From CADEED01 sp043747875 (GTDB lineage Bacteria > Pseudomonadota > Gammaproteobacteria > Steroidobacterales > Steroidobacteraceae), in assembly GCA_043747875.1 (NCBI GenBank), contig JAYTOI010000192.1, positions 11,898-75,897 of the forward strand: 64,000 nucleotides of DNA, in the 5' to 3' direction. The position numbers were made by a program, and so were the translations under genes. This document shows positions 35,271 to 44,572 of the stretch, piece by piece. Numbering within the stretch: the first letter of the stretch is position 1; every line of letters starts with the position of its first letter. A model generated the notes under the pieces. That model saw only the letters and a program-made list of their open reading frames with translations, ran no database searches and was not told where the DNA came from.

Positions 35271-36770
35271 TCAGCGCGCAGGCACCTGATCTGTACCGAG
35301 CCAGCCGCCCTCGAAACCGGCGCGCTGCAGGCCGCGGCGGATGTACGGATTGCGCTTCATCACATTCCAGATGAGCTCGCTGCGGTAGTTCTCGATCATC
35401 GCGATGATCGGTCCCTGGTCGACTCCGAGATAGTCGGTGGCGACCCAGCCCGTGCCGCGCACGCGCCGGCCATGCCGCAACGGCACGTCGTAGTCGAAGC
35501 TCGGATTGAACGAGTCGACGAAGCCGTATTTGCCGTAGATGTGCGAGCCGTAGCGCTTGTGCATCTCGCGCGCCGCGGGCACGACGATCTCCGGCGCGAA
35601 CGGCAGCGAGGCGATGGCCGCCGTCGGTGCGATCGTGCCGTCGTCGATGGTTTCGATGGCGCTGACGCCGCGCGCCGCGTAGGCGTGGAACTGGCGCGTC
35701 TCACCGAGATACGGCAGCGTGTAGTACCCCGGCCCGTCGCAGGCCGTCAGGCCCCAGATGTTGGGCCCGTAGCCGCGCCAATCGCGCGGATTGCGGATCG
35801 CGTAGGCGCGCTGCGCGAGCACCGCGCGCCGGCTGTTCTCGAAATAGTCGATGCCCTGCGGCCACATGAACTCGTCCTTGATGCCGCGATAGTCGATCCA
35901 GATGGCGCTGTACTGATGGCCGAACATCGGTCCGAAGGTGAGGTGGGTCTGCCCCTCGAGCGTGCCCCAGTGGCGATAGTAGTTAGACGTGAACGACCCC
36001 CAGGTGCCGGCCGCGGCCGGGTGGGTGGGGCTGCCGAGCGCGAGCACGTAGACGATCATGCCCTCGTTGTAACCGCGCCAGTCGTGCACTTCGAATTGCA
36101 GCTCCGGGCTCCACGCCATGCGGATGTCGGGCACGTGCTCGATGGACCAGGGCCAGTTCACCCGCCGGTACAACTCGTCCGCGGTCTTGCGGATCGCGGC
36201 TTCTACCGCATTGTCGGCGTCGAAGTAGCCCGCGACGAACAACACGCCGGCCATGAGCAACGCCGTGTCCACGGTCGACAGCTCCGAGTTGCCGTAGCGC
36301 AGCCCCGTGCCCAGATTCAGAAAGTGATAGAAAAATCCGTGGTAGCCCGCGCTGGACGACGACTCGGGCCCTTGAGGCAGCGCGAGCAGGAATTTCAGCG
36401 TCGTGAGCACGCGCGCGCGCGCCTCGGCGCGCGAGACATAGCCGCGCTCGGCGCCGATCGCGTAGGCATTGAGCGCGAAGCCCACGGCCGCGATGCTCGC
36501 AAACGGCGGTTTCGGCCAGCGGTCGGGAACCAGCCCGGTGGCGGGGTCGGCGGTCTCCCAGAAAAAATTGAACGTGCGCCGTTCCACGTCCTCGAGCAAG
36601 GGATCGAGTGGTTTGAGCGGCGCCGCCGGAATGACGGGCTTCGCAATGGGCTCGGGCTTGCGCGCCGTCGGTTCGCAGCCGGTGAGCAGGAACGCGGCGC
36701 TCAGGACGGCGGCGAAGACTGCCGCGAGCGCGAGCGAGCGACCGGGTTGGCGAGCGCGCGCGGTGCTCAT
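35271..36770 (-). CDS. Glucoamylase-family lipoprotein (PF10091; GH144-like, possible beta-1,2-glucanase)
   Basis: A 499-residue exported lipoprotein with a signal ending in FLLTGC (Cys about residue 32). The body is an (alpha/alpha)6 barrel of the Glycoamylase family: RRTFNFFWETADPATGLVPDRW, GFALNAYAIGAERGYVSR, GYHGFFYHFL, STVDTALLMAG, WRGYNEGMIVYVLALGSP, FGHQYSAIWIDYRGI, NIWGLTACDGP and GFVDSFNP. Members characterised biochemically (GH144) are endo-beta-1,2-glucanases; others are uncharacterised. The activity assignment is inference, made more likely by the adjacent GH3 enzyme. The ATG overlaps the halogenase stop. Confidence 0.88.
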   Translation of the reverse strand: MSTARARQPGRSLALAAVFAAVLSAAFLLTGCEPTARKPEPIAKPVIPAAPLKPLDPLLEDVERRTFNFFWETADPATGLVPDRWPKPPFASIAAVGFALNAYAIGAERGYVSRAEARARVLTTLKFLLALPQGPESSSSAGYHGFFYHFLNLGTGLRYGNSELSTVDTALLMAGVLFVAGYFDADNAVEAAIRKTADELYRRVNWPWSIEHVPDIRMAWSPELQFEVHDWRGYNEGMIVYVLALGSPTHPAAAGTWGSFTSNYYRHWGTLEGQTHLTFGPMFGHQYSAIWIDYRGIKDEFMWPQGIDYFENSRRAVLAQRAYAIRNPRDWRGYGPNIWGLTACDGPGYYTLPYLGETRQFHAYAARGVSAIETIDDGTIAPTAAIASLPFAPEIVVPAAREMHKRYGSHIYGKYGFVDSFNPSFDYDVPLRHGRRVRGTGWVATDYLGVDQGPIIAMIENYRSELIWNVMKRNPYIRRGLQRAGFEGGWLGTDQVPAR

Positions 36771-38314
36771 GCGGCGGCCGGCGCGCGGCAATAACGGTCG
36801 ATGAATTGTTCGTGCGGCGGCATCGCGGCGACGCAGCTCGCGATGGTGCCGCGCACGCTTGCGCCGAGCTTGACGAGGTCGCCGTCCGGCACCGCATCGA
36901 CGAGCGGATGATAGCCCGTCGGTACGATGCGCTGGCCGATCATCACCTGCACCCAGCTCGTGAGTGAAAATAACTCATCGGATTCGCGGTAGAACCGGCC
37001 GCTGTCGCGGAACAGCGCGATCTTGGCCTCGAGCGTCGGCGGAAGGGACATCGTGCCGCAGTATTTCCAGAACTCGCTGTCGCGCCGCTCCGTGGCGCAA
37101 TAGTGCAGGATCAGGAAATCGCGGATGCGCTGCATCTCGAACGCGGCCTCGGCGTTGTACTGCCTTTGCAGTGCTGGATTCATGCGCCGGTCCGGCAGCA
37201 TGTTGATGATCCGCGCGATGCCCGACTGGATCAGATAGATGCTGGTCGACTCGAGCGGCTCGAGGAAACCGCTCGCGAGCCCGAGCGCCACGCAGTTGCG
37301 GTTCCACATCTTCTTCCTGCGGCCGGTGGTGAAGCGCAACACGCGGGGCTCCGCGAGCGCGCGGCCGTCGAGATGACCTAACAAGGTGGCCGCAGCCTGG
37401 TCGTCGCCGAGATGTGTGCTCGAATACACGTAGCCATTGCCGGTACGGTGCTGCAGCGGGATGCGCCACTGCCAGCCCGCGGTTCGCGCCGTCGAGCGCG
37501 TGTACGGCGTCGCGGCGACGGTCTTCTCGCTGGGCACCGCGACGGCGCGGTCGCAGGGCAGCCAGTGGGTCCAGTCGTCGTAGCCGGTCTGCAGCGCCTG
37601 TTCGATGAGCAAGCCGCGAAACCCGGAGCAGTCGATGAACAAATCGCCGGCGATGCGCTGGCCGCTCTCGAGCTTCACGGACTCGATGAAGCCTTCGGTG
37701 CCGCCGCCGTCATTGCCGCCGTTGTCATTGCCGCGTAGGGTGACGTCGACGACTTTGCCCTCGAGGCGTTGGACGCCGCGCGCCTCGGCGTAACGGCGCA
37801 GATACTGTGCGTACCGGCCGGCGTCGAAGTGGTACGCGTACGCGACACGAGCCAGCGGCGAGTCCGGCGGCACGTCGGTGGCGCCGGCGAAGAACCTGCC
37901 GGCGGGCGCCGCAGCGGTGTTCAGTGAATAGTCGTCGAGCGCGGTGGCATTGCCCTGCAGGTGCAGCTTGACCCAGTACTGGAAGAACGGCAGCGAGCGG
38001 TAGTCGGGGCCGATGGTGCCGAAGCCGTGCACGTAGCGGTCGCCGATTCGTCCCCAGTCGACGAACTGGATGCCGAGCTTGAACGTGCCGCCCACCGCGC
38101 GTACGAACTCGGCCTCGTCGATGCGCAGGGTCTCGTTGAACGCGCGCAGGTGCGGTACGGTGGCTTCACCCACGCCCACAGTGCCGATCTCTTCGGACTC
38201 GATGAGCCGGATGGACACGGGAAATTCGAGCGCGCGCGACAGCGCCGCGGCGGCCATCCACCCCGCGGTGCCGCCGCCCACGATGACGATGCTTGCGAGT
38301 CGTGTTTCGATCAC
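36767..38314 (-). CDS. Flavin-dependent tryptophan-halogenase-family protein
   Basis: 515 residues of the Trp_halogenase family (PF04820). The FAD-binding IVIVGGGTAGWMAAAAL is at the N-terminus. VGVGEATVPHLRAFNE, the Lys-containing FKLGIQFVDWG (position of the catalytic Lys of true halogenases) and the signature W-x-W-x-I-P (WQWRIP) follow. EPLESTSIYLIQSGIARI is also typical. In proteobacterial TonB-receptor loci such proteins occur beside receptors and glycosidases, and their substrate is usually not tryptophan and not known. No partner flavin reductase is nearby. It is coupled to the GH144-like gene downstream and lies 42 bases after the receptor gene. Confidence 0.9.
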   Translation of the reverse strand: MIETRLASIVIVGGGTAGWMAAAALSRALEFPVSIRLIESEEIGTVGVGEATVPHLRAFNETLRIDEAEFVRAVGGTFKLGIQFVDWGRIGDRYVHGFGTIGPDYRSLPFFQYWVKLHLQGNATALDDYSLNTAAAPAGRFFAGATDVPPDSPLARVAYAYHFDAGRYAQYLRRYAEARGVQRLEGKVVDVTLRGNDNGGNDGGGTEGFIESVKLESGQRIAGDLFIDCSGFRGLLIEQALQTGYDDWTHWLPCDRAVAVPSEKTVAATPYTRSTARTAGWQWRIPLQHRTGNGYVYSSTHLGDDQAAATLLGHLDGRALAEPRVLRFTTGRRKKMWNRNCVALGLASGFLEPLESTSIYLIQSGIARIINMLPDRRMNPALQRQYNAEAAFEMQRIRDFLILHYCATERRDSEFWKYCGTMSLPPTLEAKIALFRDSGRFYRESDELFSLTSWVQVMIGQRIVPTGYHPLVDAVPDGDLVKLGASVRGTIASCVAAMPPHEQFIDRYCRAPAAA

Positions 38315-38356
38315 GGCCCGATTGTGGCACTCAACCGCGCGCCGGCGCTAACAGCC

Positions 38357-41341
38357 TCAGAACTTGATGCCGAACGACACCCGCAACGTGCGCGACACGC
38401 CGGTGATGTTGCCGGTGCGGGTGTAGTGACCGCCGGTGACCAGGCCATTCGCGCCGCGCTCGTCCGTGAAGTCGACGAAGTTCTCCTCGTTGGTCACGTT
38501 GAGCGCGTCGAGGCGCAGATAGAACCCCGCGAAATCGCGCAGCTCGAAATTCTTCGTCGCCTGCAGATCGAGCGACATATAGCCCGTGCCGCCTATGTCG
38601 TACGCGAACGGGACGCCCGGGGCTCCGCTCGGAAAGGTGGCTGGCGGGTCGAGGAACGAGATGATCGCGTGCGGCAGCGGCGACGCCCAGGTGAACTTGC
38701 CCGCCAGCGTCATGCCCCACGGCGCCGAATACGAGCCGGTCGCCACCACGCGGTGCTTCGAGGCTGCGTTCGACAGGATGAACGGGAATTCGTTGATCGA
38801 CGACGCATCGAACACGAAGTGCTCGTTGACGTCGCGGTTCGATTCGGCATCGGTGTAGGTGTACGAGAAGGTCGTGCCCCATTTCGATTCCTCGCTGAAG
38901 GGCTTCTCCGCGGACAACAGCACCTGTGTCGAGCGCGTCTCGATGCCGTTGTTGCCGATGAGCAGCGATCCCGCGAGATTGGGCGGCGGATTGCCCCAGG
39001 GCTGGCCGCGATCGCGCCAGAACTCGCCGGTGGGAAAACGATTTCCGAGCGTGAACACGAATCCGTCTTTGCTGATCTCGCGCGTCACCGCGGCGCTGGT
39101 GTTCCAGTCGCCGAGTCGGTTGCGCATGCCCAGGGTGAACTGGTCGGAGTAGGGCACCTTGAGATCGTTGTTGATGAGATTGACTTCACCCGCCCGGCCA
39201 TTGAGCAAGGCCGGCAACGCGTTCGGATCGTTCGCGAAGTTTGGGTCCCAGGTGACGCACGCAGGGTCGGTGCAGGGGTGATCGACCGTGTTGAACAGCA
39301 CCTGCGTGGTTGCGAGCGTGAATTTGGTCTGCTCCAGCTGCAGGTAGTCGTACAAGGTGCGGTCGTATGCGCGCCCCGCGCCGCCGAAGATCACGTGCTG
39401 CTGATCGCCGCCGAGATCGTACGAGAAACCGAGGCGCGGCTGGAACGCGTCCTTCTGCGCCTTGCGGTTGTTCCCGGTGCTGATGTAGTCGTTGATGTCG
39501 ACCGCGACGTTCGGGTCGGTAGATAGCGCGAGCGATTCGGCGTAGGTCGGTCCCGAGGGGTTGAGGGGATCGGCCGGGGCGTTGAACGCATCGAGCAGGA
39601 ACTGCGGCGTCTGGAAATCGAGGTAGGAAGGATTCCACTCGACGTCCCAGCGGATGCCGAGATTCAGCGTGAGGTGTTCGTTGACGGTCCAGTCGTCCTG
39701 CACGAACACTCCGAGTTGTTTGTCTTCGGACGTGACCTGCGAGTCGAAGCCCGCGAGCGGTAGTGCGAACACGGCCTTCCAGGGAATCGTCGCCGTGCCC
39801 GCCGCCGTGACGTCGTAGTAGAACACTGGATTGCCGGGTATGGAGTCCGCCGCCGTGAGATCCACGTTCTTGTACTTCACACCCGCCTTGATCGTGTGAT
39901 CGCCGCCGAACCAGGCGATGTCGGTGAACGTGATCGTGTCGCCGATGGCCCAGCCCTTCTGGCCCTTGTTTTGCGCGGCGCGCGGATCCGACCCGTCCAC
40001 CGCGAGGATGGAAGGATCCTGGGAACCGTTGTGCCAGGTGTAGTTCGCGCCGTTTCCGCCCTGGTTCGAAATGTGTGGCCGGAAGAACGTGTTTTCGTAC
40101 GTGGCCTGCACTTCGTTGATCCAGCTCGCGCCGCTGTGCTTCCACGACAACTCGTAGCGCTTATCGTCCTGGTCCGTATCGATTGCGGCCGATGCGGCGA
40201 CGCCAGTGCCGGTTTGATCGCCGGCGCTGACCTCATCGCGAATCTTGGCCGAGAGTTGCAGGCTATCGGTATCGCTGAGCGCCCAATCGAGTTTCCCGAA
40301 GAACAGGTCTTCATCGAAATCGATGGTCGCGGGGCCCAGTTGCGCGCGCGCTGCAGCGGGCAGCGCCTCGGCGAACCCGGGCGGCGGACTGCCGCCGGGC
40401 AGCACGCCGGTCGGCCTCTGGATTTTCTTGGCCTCATAGGTGAAGAAGAAATGCAGCCGGTCCCGGATGATGGGGCCGCCGAACGCGATTCCGTACTCCT
40501 TGCTCTGCGACTCGCTCTTGCGTCCGTCGAAGTGCTCGAGCGGCGTCTGCGCGCGGAAATTGTCCGCGGTGTACGTGCCGAAGGCCTCGCCCTCGAATTC
40601 GTTCGTGCCGGAGCGCGTGAGAGCGGTGATGGCGGCGCTCGAGAGCTGGTCGTACTCGGCCTTGTAGTTAGACGTGATGACCTTGTATTCGCCAATGGCC
40701 AGCTGCGGAAAGGGGTTGCCCTGGGTGTCGCCGGACTGTCCCGCAACTCCCGAACGCACGTAACCTTTCTGGCCCACGCCGTCGATGTAGAGGTTCACGC
40801 CGTTCTTGTTCTGCGCCCCGCCGCGGATGGACGTTCTGCCCTTGGCATCCACTTCGAACACGACACCGGGCACGGTGTCGGCGTGCTCGAGGAAGTTGCG
40901 CGTGATCTGCGGCACGGTTTCGATCTGATGTTGCGACACCGTCGTGCCGACTTCGGAGGTGCGCACCTCGGCGAGACGGCGGCCGGTGACGGTGACTTCG
41001 GCCATCGGTTCCTCGGGGGCCGCTGCGCCGCTGGCGAGAAGATCGAGCGTCGCGGTGGAGGCGACGGTCAACGTGACGGTGGTCTCGGTGCCCGGGCCCG
41101 CATCGACACGATAGGTGCCCGGCGGCAAACCGGGCAACGTGTACGTGCCTGCGGCGTTTGCCTGGGTGCGACGCGTCGCGCCGGTGGCGACATTCTTCGC
41201 CGTCACGTCGCTACCCGCGGGCGCGGCGCCGCGCAGCGTCGCGTCCGCCGACTGCGACCATGCGATGGCGGGTGCGACCAACAGCCCGGCGATGGCGGCA
41301 TGAATCGCCGCTCCGAGAATCGAACGCGGAAAATGTTTCAT
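38357..41341 (-). CDS. TonB-dependent outer-membrane receptor with carboxypeptidase-regulatory N-domain
   Basis: A 994-residue TonB-dependent receptor likely importing an oligosaccharide. A signal peptide (ILGAAIHAAIAGLLVAPAIA) is followed by a carboxypeptidase-regulatory-like domain (AAGTYTLPGLPPGTYRV, about 60-100), a plug (TVPQITRNFLEHADTVPGV, SIRGGAQNKNGVNLYIDGVG), and a long barrel with alternating aromatic strands ending in LRVSFGIKF with terminal Phe. ATG 41341 is chosen because GAGGGG lies seven bases upstream; the frame is open 24 codons further. It is downstream of the GH3 gene and upstream of the halogenase, so it is probably part of one polycistronic uptake unit. No TonB, ExbB or anti-sigma/sigma pair is in the window. 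Confidence 0.94.
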   Translation of the reverse strand: MKHFPRSILGAAIHAAIAGLLVAPAIAWSQSADATLRGAAPAGSDVTAKNVATGATRRTQANAAGTYTLPGLPPGTYRVDAGPGTETTVTLTVASTATLDLLASGAAAPEEPMAEVTVTGRRLAEVRTSEVGTTVSQHQIETVPQITRNFLEHADTVPGVVFEVDAKGRTSIRGGAQNKNGVNLYIDGVGQKGYVRSGVAGQSGDTQGNPFPQLAIGEYKVITSNYKAEYDQLSSAAITALTRSGTNEFEGEAFGTYTADNFRAQTPLEHFDGRKSESQSKEYGIAFGGPIIRDRLHFFFTYEAKKIQRPTGVLPGGSPPPGFAEALPAAARAQLGPATIDFDEDLFFGKLDWALSDTDSLQLSAKIRDEVSAGDQTGTGVAASAAIDTDQDDKRYELSWKHSGASWINEVQATYENTFFRPHISNQGGNGANYTWHNGSQDPSILAVDGSDPRAAQNKGQKGWAIGDTITFTDIAWFGGDHTIKAGVKYKNVDLTAADSIPGNPVFYYDVTAAGTATIPWKAVFALPLAGFDSQVTSEDKQLGVFVQDDWTVNEHLTLNLGIRWDVEWNPSYLDFQTPQFLLDAFNAPADPLNPSGPTYAESLALSTDPNVAVDINDYISTGNNRKAQKDAFQPRLGFSYDLGGDQQHVIFGGAGRAYDRTLYDYLQLEQTKFTLATTQVLFNTVDHPCTDPACVTWDPNFANDPNALPALLNGRAGEVNLINNDLKVPYSDQFTLGMRNRLGDWNTSAAVTREISKDGFVFTLGNRFPTGEFWRDRGQPWGNPPPNLAGSLLIGNNGIETRSTQVLLSAEKPFSEESKWGTTFSYTYTDAESNRDVNEHFVFDASSINEFPFILSNAASKHRVVATGSYSAPWGMTLAGKFTWASPLPHAIISFLDPPATFPSGAPGVPFAYDIGGTGYMSLDLQATKNFELRDFAGFYLRLDALNVTNEENFVDFTDERGANGLVTGGHYTRTGNITGVSRTLRVSFGIKF

Positions 41342-41516
41342 GAAAATCCCCTCGTGGCACGTCCGCGGAATGCGCGGTGACGCGCAGACGGATGCGATGT
41401 CCTGTTGCGTCATTGTTGCACCGACGCGACGTCGCGCCCTCCATCTACGCGGCCGGGGGTTGTAGGACGAATACGTATGCGGCGCGCAGCGCAGTCCGAC
41501 GCAGGCACCTGCAACT

Positions 41517-43832
41517 TCAGGGATGAGCGATTGTGAGGCGCGCTGTGAGCCCCTCCGCGGAGTTCGGGCCTAACAACACCTCGTATTCGCCCGGCATCAC
41601 GCGCCACTGATTCTCCGGATCGAGAACCGCGAGCTCGCGTGCTGCGATGCGGAATTCCACCAGCGTCGACGCGCCGGCAGCCACGTGCACCCGCCGATAG
41701 GCCAGCAGCTTCCTGCCCGCCACCGCGCTCGCGACGCGCGGCCGGACGTACAGCTGCACCACCTCGTCGCCGGCGCGCGCGCCGGCGTTCGTGAGTCGCG
41801 CGCGGATCGTGAACGTTTCGTCGCGGCCCGCGCGCGCCGGCACTTCGAGTGCACTCAGCGTGAAGCGCGTGTACGACAGGCCGTACCCGAACGGAAACAG
41901 CGGTGCGTCCGGTTCATCGAGCCAGTGCGCCTTGTAGTCGCCGCGCTCCGGGATGTTAGGCCGCCCGTTGGGTGGATCGTAGTGATGGATCGGCAGCTGG
42001 CCGACGTCGCGTGGCCAGGTCACGGGTAGTTTGCCGCCCGGGTTGTAGTCGCCGAACAGCACGTCGGCCAGGGCGCGGCCGCCCTCGGTGCCCGGGAAGA
42101 ATGCGTGCACGATGGCCGGCGCGTGCTCGACCAGCTGCGGCACCGCGAGCGCGCGCCCGGTGATCAGCACGACGACCACCGGTTTGCCGGTCGCGAGCAA
42201 GGCATCGACGAGTTGCTGTTGTTTGCCGGGCAGGTCGAGATGCGCGCGATTGCGGGCCTCGCCGCTCAGCGACTCGCGCTCACCGACGACCGCGATGACC
42301 AGATCCGCGGCGCGCGCGGCCGCGGCCGCGATGCGTGCCTCGTCGCCGTCGACGGACCGGCCGTCGCGATCGAGGCGCGCGCCTTCGCTGTACGTGACAC
42401 TCGGAGCGCGCGGCTGGCGCGCGGCGCGCTCTTGCAGCGCAGCCAGAACGCTGACCGCGTCCTTGGCTTCGCCGCGCGCGTGCCACGGGCCCAGCAAGTC
42501 GCCGGGCGCGTCGGCGAGCGGCCCCGTGACCAGTATGCGGGCCGCATCGGCGAGCGGCAGCAGGCCGCGCTCGTTCTTCAGCAGTACCACGGATTTGCGC
42601 GCCAGCTCGCGCGCCGCGGCGCGATGCGCGGCCGCGAGCCGCACGCGCTTCTCCAGATCTTCGGGCACGTAGGGACGCTCGAACAGATCCAGCTTGCGCT
42701 TGAATGCCAGCGCGCGCAGCACCTCGCGGTCGAGCTGCGCGACGGTGAGCCGGCCCGCGCGGATCGCGCGCGCGAGCTGCGAGTAATAGACGCCGTCCTC
42801 CATGTCGACCGTGATGGTGCCGTCGCGCAGACCCTGGACGGCAGCTTCGAGATCGTCCGCGGCGGTGCCGTGATATCGCAGCTCCGTGAGCGCGGCGTAG
42901 TCGGAGACCAGCACGCCGTCGAAGCCGAGCTCGCCGCGCAGCACGTCCTGGAGCAGATACTTGTTAGCTGTCATCGGCACGCCGCCCGTTCCGGTGGTGA
43001 AGGCGGGCATCACCGACGGCGCGCCTGCGGCGATGCCGGCGGCGAATGGCGGCAGATGCAATTCGCGGATGGCGCGCTCGCTGAGGTCGACGTACGCGTA
43101 GTCCTTGCCGGCCTGGGATGCGCCGTAGCCGAGGTAATGCTTCAGGCAGCTCGCCACGCCGAAATTTCCGGGCGCGGGATTGCCCGGCAGACCGTCGAGC
43201 GCGCGGTGGAATCCATCGATGGCCGCGACCGCGTAGTCGCTCGAGACGCGCGGCGATTCGCCGAAGGTTTCCACCACGCGGCCCCAGCGCGGATCGGTGG
43301 GGTGATCGACCATGGGCGCGAAGGTCCAGCGTTGACCGTGCGAATAGCCCTCGAGCCCCGAGATGCGCGCCATCGTGCGCGCGTCTGCCGGATCCCAGGT
43401 CGCGGCCAGTCCTAAAGGCACGGGGAAGATGGTCCAGTAGCCGTGGATGATGTCGGTGGCGAACACCACGGGAATGCCGAGTCGCGATTCCTTCACCGCG
43501 ATGCGCTGGATGCGGTTGAGATCCTTCGCGGAGAATTCGAACGCCGACATCTGGAAGCCGATGCCTGCGCGGGCGAGTTCCTCCGCGGTTTTGTCTGGAC
43601 GCCCGGCCGCGTCTGGACCGGTCATGGTGCCCTTGCTCAGCAGCATGAGCTGGTTGACCTTTTCCTCGAGCGTCATGCGCGCGAGCAGCGCGGCGTCGCG
43701 CGGGTCGCTGGCGCGTGCATCGGCGAACGCCGCCGCCGACAATACGAGCGCGGCGGAGAGGTAGAGCGCAAACGCGTGGCGCATCGCGCCCGAAAGAAAT
43801 GCGGTGACGAGCGGCCGGGCGGGATGGGGCAT
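41517..43832 (-). CDS. Periplasmic beta-glucosidase-like GH3 enzyme (BglX type)
   Basis: A 771-residue GH3 enzyme with a signal peptide (MRHAFALYLSAALVLSAAAF in the N-terminal region) and family segments ARMTLEEKVNQLMLLSKG, FATDIIHGYWTIFPVPLG, FAPMVDHPTDPRWGRVVETFGES, KHYLGYGASQAGKDYAYVDL and GFDGVLVSDYAALTEL, where the Asp of SDY is the expected nucleophile. A C-terminal GH3 domain with RKSVVLLKNERGLLPLAD and the fibronectin-like LFPFGYGLSYTRFTLS complete the BglX architecture. ATG 43832 is preferred because GGAAG is six bases upstream. The leader is longer than usual, and ATG 43784 would give a shorter one. The enzyme removes terminal beta-linked glucose; substrate linkage is not determined. 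It heads the locus on this strand. Confidence 0.93.
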   Translation of the reverse strand: MPHPARPLVTAFLSGAMRHAFALYLSAALVLSAAAFADARASDPRDAALLARMTLEEKVNQLMLLSKGTMTGPDAAGRPDKTAEELARAGIGFQMSAFEFSAKDLNRIQRIAVKESRLGIPVVFATDIIHGYWTIFPVPLGLAATWDPADARTMARISGLEGYSHGQRWTFAPMVDHPTDPRWGRVVETFGESPRVSSDYAVAAIDGFHRALDGLPGNPAPGNFGVASCLKHYLGYGASQAGKDYAYVDLSERAIRELHLPPFAAGIAAGAPSVMPAFTTGTGGVPMTANKYLLQDVLRGELGFDGVLVSDYAALTELRYHGTAADDLEAAVQGLRDGTITVDMEDGVYYSQLARAIRAGRLTVAQLDREVLRALAFKRKLDLFERPYVPEDLEKRVRLAAAHRAAARELARKSVVLLKNERGLLPLADAARILVTGPLADAPGDLLGPWHARGEAKDAVSVLAALQERAARQPRAPSVTYSEGARLDRDGRSVDGDEARIAAAAARAADLVIAVVGERESLSGEARNRAHLDLPGKQQQLVDALLATGKPVVVVLITGRALAVPQLVEHAPAIVHAFFPGTEGGRALADVLFGDYNPGGKLPVTWPRDVGQLPIHHYDPPNGRPNIPERGDYKAHWLDEPDAPLFPFGYGLSYTRFTLSALEVPARAGRDETFTIRARLTNAGARAGDEVVQLYVRPRVASAVAGRKLLAYRRVHVAAGASTLVEFRIAARELAVLDPENQWRVMPGEYEVLLGPNSAEGLTARLTIAHP

Positions 43833-44022
43833 GACTGGCTTCCGATGAACGATCGCGCCGATGGTAAGGCAGCGCGCGGCGGCGTCCCACGCGCAAGCGT
43901 CAGCGACGGCAATCTCCTGCAATGCGGTGCGACCGGTTCCCCACGCGGTGCGGCGGGTGAGCCTACAGCGCGCGCGCGTCCGGCCGCGCATCGTCGAGCG
44001 TCACGAGACGCGAGGAGTCAGC

Positions 44023-44235
44023 ATGGCCAGCCGATACGGAAAGAAGACTCAATCGAACGTGAAGCGTGCGATGCATGAGCGCAAGGAAGGTACGCTGCGC
44101 AGCGGCAGCTCGGGCAGGAAAGTCACGAGCCGCATACAGGCGATCGCCATCGGGTTGTCGGAATCGCGCCGTGCGGGCGGCAAGGTGCCGTCCAGAACGG
44201 GCGGACGCCGCCGCACCGGGTCGAAGAAGAAATAG
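44023..44235 (+). CDS. Small Lys/Arg-rich DUF6496-type protein
   Basis: 70 residues, almost one third basic: MASRYGKKTQSNVKRAMHE, then a Gly/Ser/Lys stretch and a C-terminal GRRRTGSKKK. The N-terminal phrase matches the DUF6496 type, small basic proteins of unknown role, perhaps nucleic-acid binding. GAGGAG stands six bases before ATG. It is divergent from the GH3 gene and convergent with tRNA-Leu. The 190 bases upstream up to the GH3 start hold no other gene. Confidence 0.75.
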   Translation: MASRYGKKTQSNVKRAMHERKEGTLRSGSSGRKVTSRIQAIAIGLSESRRAGGKVPSRTGGRRRTGSKKK

Positions 44236-44308
44236 GAGTCATCGCGGTCTCACGCGGCGCGCTCGCGCGCGACCGCGCGGCGTTAGCGACGGGGAATCGC
44301 GCGCTCGA

Positions 44309-44393
<85 letters not shown>

Positions 44394-44412
44394 AGGCGCG
44401 AAAGAGCGGCGA

Positions 44413-44441
44413 AATGTACGGATCGCCCCCCGGGCTGTCAA
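44413..44441 (-). promoter_or_regulatory. Promoter of tRNA-Leu
   Basis: A perfect -35 TTGACA (44436-44441) and -10 TACATT (44413-44418) with a 17-base spacer, 20 bases from the mature tRNA 5' end. The GC-rich region after the -10 is typical of stringently controlled stable-RNA promoters. Confidence 0.8.
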
Positions 44442-44572
44442 TTTAAGGTGAGCGTTTTTCGACGGATTCCGTCGCAGGCCCCCAAAAAGCCGGCCTCGAC
44501 CCTGTCCAACACTTTGTATATCCGCGCGTACCGCGCCATGCTTCGCCGCCTGGCCCCACCACCGGAAAGAAA

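Noticed and set aside
34935..36794. Long plus-strand open frame over the GH144-like gene
   Set aside because: It lies opposite a well-matched lipoprotein gene and its composition is that of an antisense shadow.
39896..41380. 494-codon plus-strand open frame over the TonB receptor
   Set aside because: It is an antisense shadow of the receptor gene without family motifs.
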